Source: Eumeta japonica (lineage: Eukaryota > Arthropoda > Insecta > Lepidoptera > Psychidae). Taken from it: 64,000 nucleotides of DNA. Within the stretch, counting starts at the first letter, position 1, and every line of letters begins with the position of its first letter. The stretch spans positions 558,001 through 622,000 of the forward strand of contig BGZK01000159.1 in the NCBI GenBank assembly GCA_005406025.1, in the 5' to 3' direction. Below, one piece after another: positions 12,237 to 24,714 of the stretch. Position numbers and translations under genes: made by a program. Under the pieces are notes generated by a model. The model searched no databases. It saw only the letters and a program-made list of their open reading frames with translations, and was not told where the DNA came from.

Positions 12237-12312
12237 AGAATAGTATACAGAACGAATGATAGAACGGAACACTCAACCCACGAGTCCGAATCGCACTTGA
12301 CCAATTTTTTTA
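12237..12312 (-). repeat. GGTTCCGTA-family repeat fragment
   Basis: On the minus strand the stretch reads TTGGTCAAGTGCGATTCGGA, then CTCGTGGG and GTTCCGTTC, the usual motif order of this lepidopteran repeat. It is diverged and short. Confidence 0.5.
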
Positions 12313-12636
12313 AAGTCTCGACGATTTTCGTCACCCGTCTTCTACTTACTAAGCGACCATCGACTTATAGACACGCCTTGATCGATGCAAAATTAAATAA
12401 AATTATTTTTCGGGACCTCGATGTGTATGAGGTCATTTCCTGTGATCAGTATTGTTTTCGTTTACGCATTCATCTAAAAGCGCTGTCGCACCACAACCGG
12501 TCGTCCCCCGGCCGTGGCCGGCGTGTTCTAGCCAACTTTCCGCGGTCAACGTTACCTTGTTGTTGCGTTTATTTCGTTCCATTGTCATAGTTTTAGTGCA
12601 GAGCTCAGACGAAATTTTAGAATATTAAAAAGATTT
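12313..12636. other. noncoding DNA with small GC-rich patch
   Basis: Bases 12480-12560 are GC-richer (CCCCCGGCCGTGGCCGGCG). The 97-codon plus-strand open frame here (12297-12590) has no domain and begins inside the preceding repeat fragment. Confidence 0.35.
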
Positions 12637-12670
12637 AGCTATGGTACGATCCAGTGGTCGTACCATAGCT
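12637..12670. repeat. short perfect hairpin
   Basis: AGCTATGGTACGA at 12637-12649 pairs perfectly with TCGTACCATAGCT at 12658-12670 across an 8-base loop. Confidence 0.85.
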
Positions 12671-13408
12671 CCGTGTGAATATTTACTGTTGTCGATGATC
12701 GTAATAAAATATCGATCAAACTGACCGATTCCGATGGAATCTGAACCAAGATATATATATTTTTTAAATGTGCCCGATCTACAAAATTATAAAGGATATT
12801 CTATGGCTTTTGAATAAAATGTCAATATGTCTATTTATCTATCCGTATATCACGTCCTTCTGTTTCAATAATCTAAATATACATAAGTGTAAACTGACTT
12901 ACTTATGCATTAACGCACAGCTCAAACTATTAGGTCTGGAGACTTAAAATTTCAATGCCTAAAGGAGTGAAAAGAGTGAACTCCTGCTTTATGGAAAATT
13001 TGATCCGTTGAAGCTGCGGATGTCAAAATTAATAGTTTAGTTGCTTAAAAAAATACATTGTTTCTTTTTGAAAATTAACCCCGAATGATGTAAAATAAGG
13101 GGTGAAAGGTTGTATCGAATAACAAAACAGCTGAAGTTATTAATGTCAAAATTGATATTGTAGCTAATTATTACTAATAAAAAATGTACCGTTCTTAAAA
13201 GTAACCCTAAAACGGTTAAATAAAAGTTGAGATTTTTATACAGAAAAACAAAACTACTAAATATATTCATAACAAAACTTTTGTTTTAGCTGGTTATTAC
13301 AAAAGAAAAATAATTGTATGTATTATTTTTGAAAAGTGGCTCTAATGGGGTTAAATAAGGAATGAAATGTTTTACAGAAAATAGGTTAACCCTGTAAACC
13401 AACCCTGA
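12671..13408. other. AT-rich noncoding DNA, possibly old repeat
   Basis: Segments around 12950-13100, 13080-13210 and 13320-13390 share a loose pattern (GGTGAAAGGT/GGGGTTAAATAAGG/GGAATGAAATG) suggesting a very old tandem or dispersed repeat. No gene was seen. Confidence 0.3.
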
Positions 13409-14131
13409 AACTTCCCGCTATTTTCGAGTTCAATACATTCGAAAATATACGGGATTTGACGCGATTTTTGAGTAAAAAAACGGTTTGTTTCGATTTCTTT
13501 CGACAACGATTTCTCGCAAACGAATCAACTAATTTTGACCCGGTTTGCGGCAATCAACGTGTTTTTACAGGGTCAAGAACTGGTTAGAATTTGAAATCGA
13601 TCGGCCAAGCCGTTTTGTAGTTATTCCAAAAAAACTGTTTTTTTAGATTTCTTTCAACAACGATTTCTCACAAACGAATCAACCGATTTTGACCCGGTTT
13701 GCGGCAATCGACGTGTTTTTAATAGATTAAGAGCTTATTAGTTTTTGTAATTGATCGGTCAAGCCATTTTAAAGTTATATTGAAATAACCACTTAAAAAA
13801 ATTTTTTTTCTTAGTTTTTTGAAAATTTTTTATAAACTACCGGTCTAAATCGACCCAAATTTCAAGAAATCTAAGTTTGGTGAAACTCTTTAGAACGTCG
13901 GTCAAGCCGTTTAAAAGTTATAAGAGGTTTACATACATTCACACATACACACACACACACACAGTCACACCCACACACAGACATACGGACATCATCTCAG
14001 GGATGATCAGGGAAGCTTCCTAGGCCCTTAGAACGTCGAGATCTGATGAGAATTCGATTTTTGCAAAATGGGGTGAAACCAATAACTTCCCGAAAATTTT
14101 AGAAAATTTTCAATTTTTTTAGCGGGAAGTT
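13409..14131. mobile_element. MITE-like element with CTTCCCGCTA termini and internal tandem repeats
   Basis: The left end AACTTCCCGCTA and right end TAGCGGGAAGTT are perfect 12-bp inverted repeats. Inside are about three diverged copies of a ~155-bp unit starting near 13474, 13628 and 13794. Each unit carries CAACGATTTCTC, TTTTGACCCGGTTTGCGGCA (first two), and GATCGG or GTCGGTCAAGCCGTTT. A CA-rich simple repeat at 13930-13985 separates the units from the right end. A related, more diverged relative is at 59100-59420. No coding sequence and no clear target duplication were found. Confidence 0.6.
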
Positions 14132-14400
14132 AAAAATTGGAACCCATATTTGTGTTTATGTTTATCTTTTTTCCTTGCTTTTAAAAGTTCATTAGGTTAC
14201 TATAAAACTAGTTTTATATTGTACGCACAATCGAGAAACTTTCAAAAAAACTTGGCTCAATCGTCATATATCTCCTACTAAATATTATAAAAATTCTTGC
14301 ACTTAGAGAAAGCTACAATATCCTCGAGTAACATAGCCCAAATATTTTAATACTATTATCTAGGTCTTCATACAAAACCAATCAAATCGGTAGCAGAATC
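14132..14400. other. noncoding DNA, nothing recognised
   Basis: No structure was seen. Confidence 0.4.
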
Positions 14401-14741
14401 GAAATTGTATACAGGACGGGACCGCGATTGAAATCAAGAATAAGACCAAGCTTAAAAGGTAGGATCAACTTTAGAATCAAAACCGTGACCGGAACCAAAA
14501 TGGGAGATTGAGAAAAATATTTAAAGTGTGACCGAGACTGAAGACGGAACCGTATATATAATCTCTATAGATTAAAAGCGAATCTGAATTGAAAATAAAA
14601 AAAAATGGACATCGAGTAATGGACCGAGATCAAAATCAAGAACGAGACAGAGGTCGGGATCGTGATTTTGTGAATGGGCGATGTAAACAATAAAGAAATT
14701 TATGTTATCTCTACGCACGCGGAGCCGCGGGTAATAGCTAG
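14401..14741 (+). repeat. dispersed element with CTAGT-type 3' terminus
   Basis: The stretch has a GA-rich body of repeated (GAC)C-GA-AT-CAA phrases and ends ACGCACGCGGAGCCGCGGGT then AATAGCTAGT. A CGCGG/CCGCG mini-hairpin just before CTAG resembles a Helitron 3' end, and this ending is common in lepidopteran repeats. The body block ATTGAAATCAAGAATAAGACC has a reverse-complement relative near 53850. Whether it is a Helitron or a LINE/SINE-like family is undecided. Confidence 0.4.
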
Positions 14742-16380
14742 TTACCGTATGCATCGATTTAAAATTTAGGGCAACAAGAGAAGTTCTTTGAAAAGAACTC
14801 TAATCTATTAACAGAAAAAAGAGTGTGTACCTATTTGTTTATTCATTGTACGTAGGGCAAATGTAATGTTAATATTATTAATTTTAATAACTCGTGCCTG
14901 TATGTATGCGAAATAATATCTATACATCTACTCCAACAGTTTGACTTACAATGCCACTGTACAATTTATCCGATTCTGCCCGACAGTCTCAATATATCAT
15001 TGTCTGTTCGCTGATTTATATTTTTACATTTTTTTAAATGATCCAAATTATTTACACCCTTCACTCAACCCCACCGACCTGGCCGTCGCCATCATCAATC
15101 ACAATCACACCCTCACAACTTGTACAGTGTTACCGTGTTTCGGGGATACCGACCCGTCACGAACTCAATCAAAGTTTGAGAATTTTGATTGAATTATTAA
15201 CAAACTGTAGCATACAAAATTGACCTACCCTCTCGGGACATGAAATGAATGGATATTATTCCACTTCCGTACCTATGGCAACAATTGATTGTTCGCTCAT
15301 ACATTTCTCGCAAATTTGTATGGTTGTGTGCGCGACTGCGTGTAAAAGAGGAGTGCTATGTTTTCAGGATTCATGTATATGTGATCAACTTAGATGCGTG
15401 TGTGGTATAACGAGAATTCTTACTATATCCGAAATGATAAGTGACAAATATATTTTTTTTAATTTTTAACCAAAAAACCTAAAAAACTATTAACCTATAC
15501 CGTAATAAAAAATAATCCAAGGAGTTAAATCGTCTCAGAAATGTCACTTTATGAATTTTTTTTTCTCTATTCTTCGTATTACGTAAAATATACACTATCG
15601 AGAGATTAGTACTTTTCGCATATTAACCGTATGATTTTGCAAAAATAATACATTAATAATACATATAGTGATTAATAACGAAGTTCTTATTTAATGCATG
15701 AAGCATTTATGTACTAAAATAATTTTCAATTTATCCTTTTAATCGTTTCATACTTAAGACTCTGTGCGAACACTATGACCTAATCTTATTTATGGGAGTT
15801 GAGTTTACTAATTTCTACTGGCATTCTGGAAGCTTTTAACAGCTCAACTGGTAATATTTTAATATTTATTATGTTCTGAATAATTTACTACGCATTTGTC
15901 ACGATTAAACGGTACCATTATTCAAATAACTTCATAATTAAAAAGTAAAAAAAAATGTCAAGATATAGTAAGACATCATATTAAAACCCACATACGTGTC
16001 CGTGAAATAAACTAGTCACCAACGCACATGAATCGATGATACTGACATCTAAAAACGGGGAATATATAAAGAAGCTGTAAACAGAAAGGCTCAAAGTAAT
16101 TTTCCATGGATTGATTTTGAAATTCTGGTACTATATATTTTTAGGCTCTTTATTACCTATGGTTCAAAGCTCAAAAGAAGGGGCACAAAATTTCATGTTA
16201 GCAAACCACAATACGTGCACCTCAAAAGAAAACTCACTTAAAAAAATTAATCCATATTTAAATACTTATCCGGTGACGCCTCACACGCCCAGTGTGCGAT
16301 AAAATTTTATACTTAATTTTTACATATAACTACCGCTATTTTTTTTTCTTTACATAATTATATGTACAAGAACAGTAGTT
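14742..16380. other. AT-rich noncoding DNA, nothing recognised
   Basis: Several 60- to 83-codon open frames overlap one another and show no domains. No mobile element ends were recognised. Confidence 0.45.
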
Positions 16381-16760
16381 ACTCAGTGATGAAGAATCAC
16401 TGTGCACAAAATCACTCTCGAGTCAGATTAAACCGCGCGCTTCATTCCTCGAAGAGCACACCTAAACCCTCGGTCGCGGACTCAGAACCGGGCGTACACG
16501 GGTGGAGGACCAAGCCCTTCAATCTGAAATAGAAAAAATGCGGCGGGATATGCCTCGGCCAAAGAAAATAAAGAGAGATCAGAAATGGTAAGTGGGCGGA
16601 GCGCGCGTGCCCGATATATAAGCAAACGAACCAAGGTACTGTGAACGCGCGCTATTCTTAGCAGGAGTTTATGACATGAAGAGTACATACCTGCGGGATA
16701 ATGCTTAAAATGCCGTGCTCCGTGATGATAACGCTTAAATTGCGAAGTCAAGTGTCAAGG
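16381..16760 (+). promoter_or_regulatory. GC-richer island with a possible short exon-like segment
   Basis: This stretch is GC-richer than its surroundings. From the ATG at 16538 a 17-codon basic stretch (MRRDMPRPKKIKRDQKW) leads to a consensus splice donor GTAAGT at 16588, and a TATATAAG box-like motif follows at about 16615. The donor match is good, but no acceptor or downstream exon can be tied to it, so an exon is only a suggestion. The opposite-strand 89-codon open frame (16482-16751) has no domain. Confidence 0.25.
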
Positions 16761-18235
16761 GTAAGCCGAGGAATATTACTTATCATCTGTAAATCGAAAC
16801 TCTATACAAATTACAATAAAATCCTTTGTAAGTGTCTTATATTATGAAAGCTTCAAGAAGTTGTACCCGAGACATGGAACAAATTGCTAACACTTGTATA
16901 CATTGCTCGATATATACGTAGTGTATTTATACCTCATCAGCTTAAAAACATAATGTACAACGTTTACTTAATAGTGATAAAATAATTTTTCTTTTTTTTT
17001 TTCACCTGGTATCAGAATTATGGCGAAAGGAAGAGATCACTACCGGCCCGTATACCTAGACGTGGGCAATTTTAAAAACAACGATATCAAAAAAAATATT
17101 TATGTTATTTTGAGAAAGCGAAACCTTTGAATGTGATCCTTGGTTATCAAGACATTTTTATGAAGATCGTATTTAATTAAAATGTTATTTCTGTCATATA
17201 GAATTTCGCTTTTTGTTAAATTATTGTAGCTCAATAAATACTTATTATTTAAAGGACAGCGCTTATTTATTATATGTATTATTTTAAGAAATGAATCTGT
17301 AATGCAACAAAATTGTAACATGCCGATTTCTGAAAATTAGAGATATCGAAAAAAGAACGAATAAAGAGATCTTTATGAGAGCAATAGAAGCCGAAACAAC
17401 AATTTTTAGAACCTTTTTCTGCCTGTCTGTCTGTCCGTATGTATATACACGCATCACACAAAAAATACTACAAGTAATTGAATGCAGTTTTCACCGATGT
17501 ATTGCTAGAGGTATAACTTAAAATATAGGCTCCATTTTACCGCAGGAGAATGTCTTATTCCTTTTATTTCAAATTTAATATTGTTCGAAATCTCACGTTC
17601 TGTAAAATCTACAACACCGATCTCCGCAAACTACTAAACAGATTTTGATACGGTTAAACTTTGCCTAAAGCGATGAATAACCTTTATTTCATTATTATTG
17701 GATATTGGAAATATTGCAATTGGACAGACGGACAGAGGGACAAATAAGAGGAACAGAGTTCTACAAAAATTCCTCTTTCGTCTTTGGCTACAAAATGCTA
17801 GAAACCACCACACAATTAAAAGCTAACAACGCATATGCGTATTGTACAGTCTGTTAAAATAATTACTAACTTTCCAGTTAAAATTTTCAGGGTTACACAA
17901 CAGGGTCTGCACATATCTGAAATTTTATTGCAGTCGGGGGACTCATAAATGACGTTCCCAAAACGAAATTGTCCCTGAATTTTTGTTTGTAAGCATGCTT
18001 TGATTTAACACGTACAAAAGTTTTATTTAAATGTAAGTAATTATTTCAACAGACTACACAATTTCCGTATTTACTCTCGTCCCAAACATATTTTTTTAAA
18101 TTCAAAGTTTTTTTGTTCCATTATATTTAAACTTTAATTAATTGTTACTTATTTAGTATTTTTAGCGCAGTCTTGTTTTTTTATCTAATTACACGGTAAT
18201 TACAAGGTAGAGAAAAAAAATCGTTCTTTAAAAGG
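16761..18235. other. AT-rich noncoding DNA with an old LINE-tail-like patch
   Basis: At about 17590-17740 a stretch with a CCGATCTCCGCAAACTACT block and a GGACAGACGGACAGAGGGAC block resembles degenerate 3' portions of insect retroelement repeats. This is a weak resemblance. Nothing else was seen. Confidence 0.3.
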
Positions 18236-18284
18236 TACATCATTCCGTGCCTATGTGAATGGAGTCGCGGACGAAATCTAGTAT
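18236..18284 (+). repeat. CTAGT-type repeat terminus
   Basis: GTGAATGGAGTCGCGGACGA followed by AATCTAGTA matches the 3' terminal pattern also seen at 14.7 and 54.2 kb. No left end was located. Confidence 0.3.
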
Positions 18285-18635
18285 TTTTATCGTCGCAAAA
18301 AAAAATAGATATGTCGTTTTATTGCGTGAAGTGAGGCAATAACAAAGGATTATTAAAGCGATAGCAACGTACGCTATGGTATAATTTTATTTCTGTCACG
18401 AGCTAAATGTATTTTCGTCCAGAATAAATCTCTTTTGCATCCTCAATTCACAATGGACCGGATGCTGTAATCCCAGAGAGCGTAATCTCGACCTGCTTCA
18501 CGATAATTGATGATATATCCAAAATCGTTATATTAAAATTTAAATGATTATCCAGATCAATCTTAATTTCGACTGTATATTTAAACGGAAAAAGGACAAG
18601 AATGACAGCCAGAAGAAAAATTCTGATTTACTTTT
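18285..18635. other. AT-rich noncoding DNA, nothing recognised
   Basis: No structure was seen. Confidence 0.4.
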
Positions 18636-18735
18636 TTTAGGATTCCGTACGGCTGATCAAAAACGGAATAATTACGGGCACTGAGGTATAATTCTTGTAG
18701 ATCACCTCGCTTCGGTCGGTCTGCCGCGCGTGTGA
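18636..18735 (+). repeat. GGTTCCGTA-family repeat fragment
   Basis: TTTTAGGATTCCGTACGGCT, then AAAAACGGAA and a TCACCTCGCTTCGGTCGGTC block, follow the order of the lepidopteran repeat (AGGGTTCCGTAC ... ACGGAACCC ... TCACTTCG ... GTCTGTC). Confidence 0.5.
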
Positions 18736-21700
18736 TGGTTTTAGTTCAAATTCAGTTAAAGCCAGATTTGGAATCAGCACAATGGGCGCGATTTCAGACA
18801 CAACTTTTTGGATTTAAAGTGCAGTTTGTTTCTTTTGATTGTTTTTTTTTTTTGGAGTTGACAGTTAGATGCACGGTTCTGATACTGTAAATTCCACACT
18901 ATCCCACAATTGAGTAAGTTTTTGACCTGTAGTTGCATGGTGTAGCACAACATTAACATATAATTATTAACTGACCACACTGAAGAAAACTGACAACCTC
19001 GATACTTGAAATGACTGTCTTTAAAGCTTTCTTAATGTCTGTAAATATTGTTTAAAATAAGGGTAATATTTAGAAAAGGATACTTTTAAATATGCTGTTA
19101 TTTTATCAAACATACATGTCGATCAGCTAATCAATACAGTGTTAATAGTTTTTAAAAAAGTTTTATAATAATTTTTTGGAGTTTAAAACTACAAGTAATT
19201 GAACGGTATATGTATCAGGAATGTATAGATACGTATACAAATGTGTGCATGCACTTTTTGCTCTAGTGCTTGACAGCGGAAGGCGTTTATCTCGTCCCCG
19301 CCACTTGACCTGGTCATAGACCTCATTAAGACCTTTAATCTGCTTAACGACGGCCGTCGTCCTGCGCGACCAAGCGCACTTGTCTGATTTCCTCGAGTGA
19401 CTTAAGATGGTTTTCTTCTATTAATTACATAATTTCGCGTTAAATTTTAATATTTTCTAGTCGCATTTTAATATGAATAAATTACAATACAGGTGACCTA
19501 GCAGAATGAGTACCCACAATTTTTTTTTGTATTTTTTGTATAATTTATTGTTTTTTATCACAGCGAAATGAGCATAGCACTAAAGCGATTTTTTTCAAAT
19601 TACAGATTCCCTCGCATTCTACACCTAAGCGTTTTACTGGGAGAACATGCGATGATAGCAGAAACATTCAGCTTCCAAATCGAGCTTACTATAGATCACG
19701 GTTGTTATCATACTGAGATGGAGACGTACTCTGGTTAAACGATAAAATCTTTTCATATATTCTAATAGAGAATTCTCACGAAACAGGCAAAAATTTATGC
19801 GTTTTAAATCCTTAAATTTGGATTATTAAAATGTAAATAAAGCTCAAGTTGTTTGCCACACAACTCCGGATTCCGTTATCGAAGCTATGATCCATTTAAA
19901 TTAAATATACACGACTTTAACCTAAATGTTGATAATTTTACTAAGAACTCGAGATTCTTCAGAACGCGAGCAAAAATACGGGCAATTGTGTTTGTAGGCT
20001 AAAACATGCAGATGACGAATTAAACAAAAAAATTACAAAAAGGTACAAAAAATTGAAATTATTCATGGATTGATACCAATTAAACTGAGCACCATAACGT
20101 ACCCATATAAAATAAATGACTTTTTTTTTTATCGATGTATGAATTGTTTCTAATCCTGTGAGTTTCGAGTTTTAATCTTGTATTTCAGAATTTTACTTAC
20201 ATTTTCTTAATATATGTAATTAAATTATAGCTAAAGAAACGTATTATTTTATCAAAAATATAGTCAGTCATATAATTTAGGTAGTTTCTAAAATTTAGCT
20301 ATTTTTCATGTTTCTAAAGAAATTCGTAGATATTTCATGTCAACCTCTGTCGCAGGAGGTGATTATTACAATGAAAATCTATTTTGTTACTAAGAGTAAT
20401 TATTTTTTTTCATATCGGTAGCCAGTGATAGCACACTTAGTTCACGTGGCATTTGAACCCAATATAATTGGTAAAGTCAGCCCTTAAAGTAGTTATGTCC
20501 TCGCGATTTTCATGTTCAACATTAACCAGCGATTCTTACATACGTTAGTACAATTAAGTTTATACAGACTCATTTATATACGCTTGTGTTTAGCCACACC
20601 CTAAATCTTCATATATACCCCACCACTAAGCTATGCTCGCTTTTCTATGACGTTGGCTAAACATTTGCCAATACAAATTTTTTCGCGAAATTTTTGTTTA
20701 AAATCCCAAAACGCGAACTTTGTTTAATTGTGTTCTTAGTTTATATTTTAGTTTACAGCTCTACGACCATTGGCAGCCGCCCTCTTTAAATTATGTATAT
20801 CTATTAAAATTAAGGAATAATTAAAAATTACCTTCGATAAATGTTCAATAGCAGTTTTGTTCCTCACATAATCATCACGTATAGACAGATATCGAGAAAG
20901 AAATACGTTAATATAAAGCAAATTCATGTATCTCACGCCGGCGACCACAAATAGGCAACATTGCCCGAACGAAAGCGTGTGCATCGTCCCAACATTAATT
21001 TTCACACAAGGAAAGCAAAAAATATTTTTTTATAATTCAACCTAACGAATGGCTATCAATTCGCTATTTTTGTCTTGATTATCGAGATTTTTACTTCTAC
21101 TACTCGCACGTTTTTGTAATCAATCCAATAAGAAAATGTGATTATTTACCCTTGTTTTTTTTCCTTTTAGAAATAAAACAAGGTCGAGGAATGTGTATTT
21201 TTATGTCGTATTTGCTTACAATATAAATTGTTAAGTAGGTTCGCCTACTCTACAGTGCCAACGTAGACCGGCCATTATATTGGAATCAAAACCACATTTC
21301 ATGAATATGAGGATAATTTAAAATTATAAACTATTTCAATGTTTATAAATAGTATGTGTTTGCATCTTTCAAGAGAAACTTCTTTGGGCATGTATGGAAA
21401 AAATTAGTAGGGTATTAAAAAAAAATTAAGGCACGTTTTCCTGTCACGATTTTCCGTCACAAAGCTTCTAAAATATGTTTATTGTAATTTAAAAGCTTTT
21501 CTTATTTTAGCTGCTATAAACAATATTTAACAAAAGTATGTAATAATAAAAACGAGTTATAGATAAAGTTGATTAGTAATTATTATTAAATTGATTATAG
21601 TATTTGCACTTATCTCTATAGTAAAATTTACAACAAAACTACTCAAACCTCATTTATCTCAATTATATTAAAAACGAAACAAGATAAAAATGATATACAA

Positions 21701-21805
21701 CCCAATATAATTGACTTACGCATGTACACTGATACGCGTGTACCTTTTTTTTAAGTTCATTAATATACAAAAATAAAGATATTTTCGTATTCCTGACGTT
21801 AGCTA
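18736..21805. other. AT-rich noncoding DNA, nothing recognised
   Basis: About 3 kb with no recognisable gene, mobile element end or RNA gene. A moderately GC-richer patch lies at 19270-19400 (CTCGTCCCCGCCACTTGACC). Open frames at 18774-18980 and 20748-21005 have no domains. Confidence 0.45.
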
Positions 21806-22060
21806 ATGAATGAGCAGAATACGGTCTTTGTGAGCGCTTCCAAGTTCCACATCATAAGGGTAATCAACTACAAACGCCTCGAACAAGTGTATCCCCTAAA
21901 CCGAGCGCTCGCATTGAATGGACTCGTCACGCGCTACGCCCTCAAAAGAATTTCGCGTTTCCTTCCTCCGGCTAGAACACCGAAAGGATACCCTCGCGTC
22001 CGACGTAGAAGAGGTGGCGAGTCACCGGTCAGTTTTATGGGCATCTCTTTTTAGGATGGA
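21806..22060. promoter_or_regulatory. GC-richer island
   Basis: Bases 21830-22040 are CpG-rich relative to the flanks. The 82-codon plus-strand open frame spans it but has no domain and an R/P-rich tail typical of CpG-rich DNA. Confidence 0.25.
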
Positions 22061-22196
22061 GTCTGTGATCATTACTAGACCGATAGTTCGGTGACTTATG
22101 GATGTTCGGTGGTTTATTATGTTTTTCGAATTTTCTAGCGACAAACAAACGTGAGAGTTAACAGGGAACAGATGGCCATCTACGCCCATCACCGGT
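22061..22196 (+). repeat. probable lepidopteran repeat fragment
   Basis: GGGAACAGATGGCCATCTAC followed by GCCCATCACCGGTGCG resembles a widespread lepidopteran dispersed repeat by memory; it runs directly into repeat copy B. Confidence 0.35.
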
Positions 22197-22325
22197 GCGT
22201 TGCCGGCCTCTTGAGTAGATATTTGATGGTGAGGAAATAAGCCGATAGAGGGAGTGGGCCGTTTGAACTCTCATTCTCTAGACGAAATGCAACAGCGGCA
22301 GCTGTCACTTCATTTTCCTATTCTG
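22197..22325 (+). repeat. dispersed repeat, copy B (related to 11195-11330)
   Basis: It shares ordered blocks with copy A, listed there. Both copies are on the plus strand, 11 kb apart and diverged. Confidence 0.55.
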
Positions 22326-23290
22326 TGAGATTGCGGTAGCTCATCAATCGTGCCGATCCACTTACGTCCTGCGGCCGATTCGAGCCCAGCACGACTCCAC
22401 CGCGTACTCGTAAGCGCGCAAGTGCCGGCTTCGATGCTCACGTCGGACGATTTCATTAATGAGTTTTTAAGTCGATCGATGTCGTTCGATATTTGCCGTT
22501 ATCATAGATGTGCACTATCATGTCTAGTATCATACGACCGTTATCATTGATGTCTTGTTGCATCGATGGCAACGGTCGTTAACAGCACCGAGTCGAATGC
22601 CCTCGAACTTAAACAAAATATTGTGGGAAAATATGAAATATGTTGCACCAATAAAGTGACTATAATTTGATACTACACTTGTAGTCGAAAATTTTTTACA
22701 GCGATAGACCTTTTCCTAACCATACACAGCAGAAACGAGGTACCTACTGAAACCTAATATTAGGAACATGTTTAGTGATTCCAATTACCAAGCTCAATTT
22801 GATTATTTGTTTAGCTCAGGCATAAATTTTAAAAGTGCGCATTAGTAGTACATTGAAACTCACCATGTTCATTAAAGAATTTTCGTCATAATGTCTACAT
22901 GTATTTTAGAAAACTAAAATTTGATTTACCTAGAGTCATTTCCTTCAGTAAATTTGTATTTAGTTTTTACAACTAGATTACATTGCTAAATACAAAATAC
23001 GTTGCTTTAAACGATCTATACAAATAACTTTCTTCATATCTGACCTTTATATAACTTTGATTAATAAAAAAGTGCACGATTGTACTTACGTTCGTTTTAT
23101 ATTTAAACGTGAACTTTAAACTTTTACTGTGCACTTAATGCTAAAAACCGATAAATCACAAATTACCACTTTTATTATAGCTTTATTTGCGAAAACGTCT
23201 TCTATGAGCCTTCTACGCCGCGTGTCACTCTCCCGTTGCATTACCCTACTTTTCCCCCACATGCCGATATCGATGTAACGTAATATTTCA
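22326..23290. other. noncoding DNA, nothing firm
   Basis: The first 230 bases are GC-richer with repeated ATCATAGATG/ATCATTGATG and CGATGGCAACG phrases. The rest is AT-rich with no structure seen. Confidence 0.35.
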
Positions 23291-23760
23291 AAACACGAAA
23301 AATAATATCCCATCCGGTGAAATCCTCAAAGGACGTATCTCGAATAAATAAAGAGGGCGCGGGGGGAAGGGGCTTGCGGAGGAGCAAAAAGAAAAAAAAA
23401 GGAAAAAGAAAATTGCTACATTCCGCGAATCTGCCGACGAGATCCTATTCAGTTTTAATAAGGAAAACCTTACGTTTCGCGCCGGCGTTAAGGACGCCCC
23501 GAACAACATTAGCGATATAACCGTTGCCTTATAACGTTACGGAGAACGTAGAACAGTCCATAGCAATTAGATGGCCAGATGGGACCCCGCTTACGGTTAG
23601 AGCTCTCCGCCCTTACGGTTACTGCCGCATTAAAATAAATATACTGAATTAAGTTTAAGTAACCGTACGAGGTACAATTAGGCTAATAGTTCTCGCGAAG
23701 GTGCTGTTATTTAATCGAGGCGCGATCGGGAGTCGGTGTGCTTTGGTTTGAATTTTGGAT
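23291..23760. promoter_or_regulatory. GC-rich island, possible conserved noncoding element
   Basis: A purine-rich AAAGAGGGCGCGGGGGGAAG tract is followed by CpG-rich DNA with repeated CTTACGG and TTACGGTTA motifs up to about 23640. Open frames on both strands cover it without domains, so regulation is likelier than coding. Confidence 0.3.
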
Positions 23761-24009
23761 TGTTGTACGCGCATGTGAATCCTCTAGTTTTTTTTATTTG
23801 TTGTTTTCAATGATTCTAAGAGAAAGTGGTGTATCCTGTTACATTTGAAGGCTATTCGCCAACCGCCTAATATTCTAGGGAACACCGATAGCACCCTTAT
23901 ATAGTATTGAGCAGTTAAATCACGCGCGAATACGTTCTAACTATCCCTTATTGAAGTGAAATTTCAATAAAAAATAGTTAAAGATAGCAACACGTGTTAG
24001 GCACATTGG
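23761..24009. other. noncoding DNA, nothing recognised
   Basis: No structure was seen. Confidence 0.4.
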
Positions 24010-24200
24010 AACAAAATTTAGTACGGTATTGAGAATCGTTAATTATAGTTATAGCTTTTAAATTTGTTCTTACGATTACAAACCGACATTTGCAGTTGAA
24101 TATGGATCATGATATAGGCTGATGTATAGGAAAATATTTTGTTAATTTCCTGCAATAAATTGTTTAAGATTTTCCGGATACTTAAGAAATACTTATTTTC
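24010..24200 (+). repeat. diverged repeat, related to 25850-26040
   Basis: Blocks GAATCGTTA, GTTATAGC, TTTGCAGTTGAA, GATGTATAGGAAAA, GTTAATTTCCTGC and TTTTCCGGATA are matched in order by AAATCGTTA, GTTATAAC, TTTGCAGTTGAA, GATGTATGGGAAAA, ATTAACCTCCCGC and ATTTCGGATA in the second copy. Confidence 0.5.
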
Positions 24201-24477
24201 CGCTATAAGCAAACAAGCTTTCCCATAAACAGGATATTTTAAAACAAATTAGATTTTTTTTAAAAAAAAAGGAAAACAATATATATTTTAGGATTTCTGG
24301 GATCAATATCTTACCCAGTATCCGTATCAACAGATGAAAATCATCGAGATTGTTGATGTATGAAATATCGAGAAAATAAGTTAACCCCAAAGTGCGTATT
24401 ATTTGGCCATGTCTGATATTTTGCGTAAATCATAACAATAATGAAGTAACAGAAGAGCCGGGACTACAACTACTTAA

Positions 24478-24714
24478 TTACGCAAGTACTAATAGATACT
24501 CGATAGACCAAACGAAACCGCTTCCGCCACATCTCGGACAGTACATTTTTACCGCATCGGTGATGATGGTCGTTAAGAGCCACCAACCCACAATGACCAG
24601 TGTGGAGGGCTTGAGGTCCAAATACCTCAATATCATATCAGATTGTAGGACGGAAAGCACCCACGATGAAAACAAAATGCTAGCTGTCTTCGTAACCGAC
24701 TCAGTGATAGACAT
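24478..24714 (-). CDS. unassigned 78-codon reading frame with one hydrophobic segment
   Basis: I do not recognise this. The frame starts at an ATG (24714) and ends at a TAA. It encodes a small protein with a strongly hydrophobic stretch around residues 36-53 (TLVIVGWWLLTTIITDAV), which could span a membrane, followed by a CPRCGG pair of cysteines. Its base composition is noticeably GC-richer than the flanks on both sides, which is why it is listed. A 113-codon open frame on the plus strand (24392-24733) overlaps it in codon register, so either could be the shadow of the other. No splice context, neighbouring exon or family match supports it, and a decayed repeat is equally possible. Confidence 0.2.
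   Translation of the reverse strand: MSITESVTKTASILFSSWVLSVLQSDMILRYLDLKPSTLVIVGWWLLTTIITDAVKMYCPRCGGSGFVWSIEYLLVLA

Noticed and set aside
14401..14741. Firm Helitron call
   Set aside because: The CTAGT end and mini-hairpin fit, but no TC start or helicase sequence was found and a related copy has inverted ends, so it is left as an unclassified repeat.
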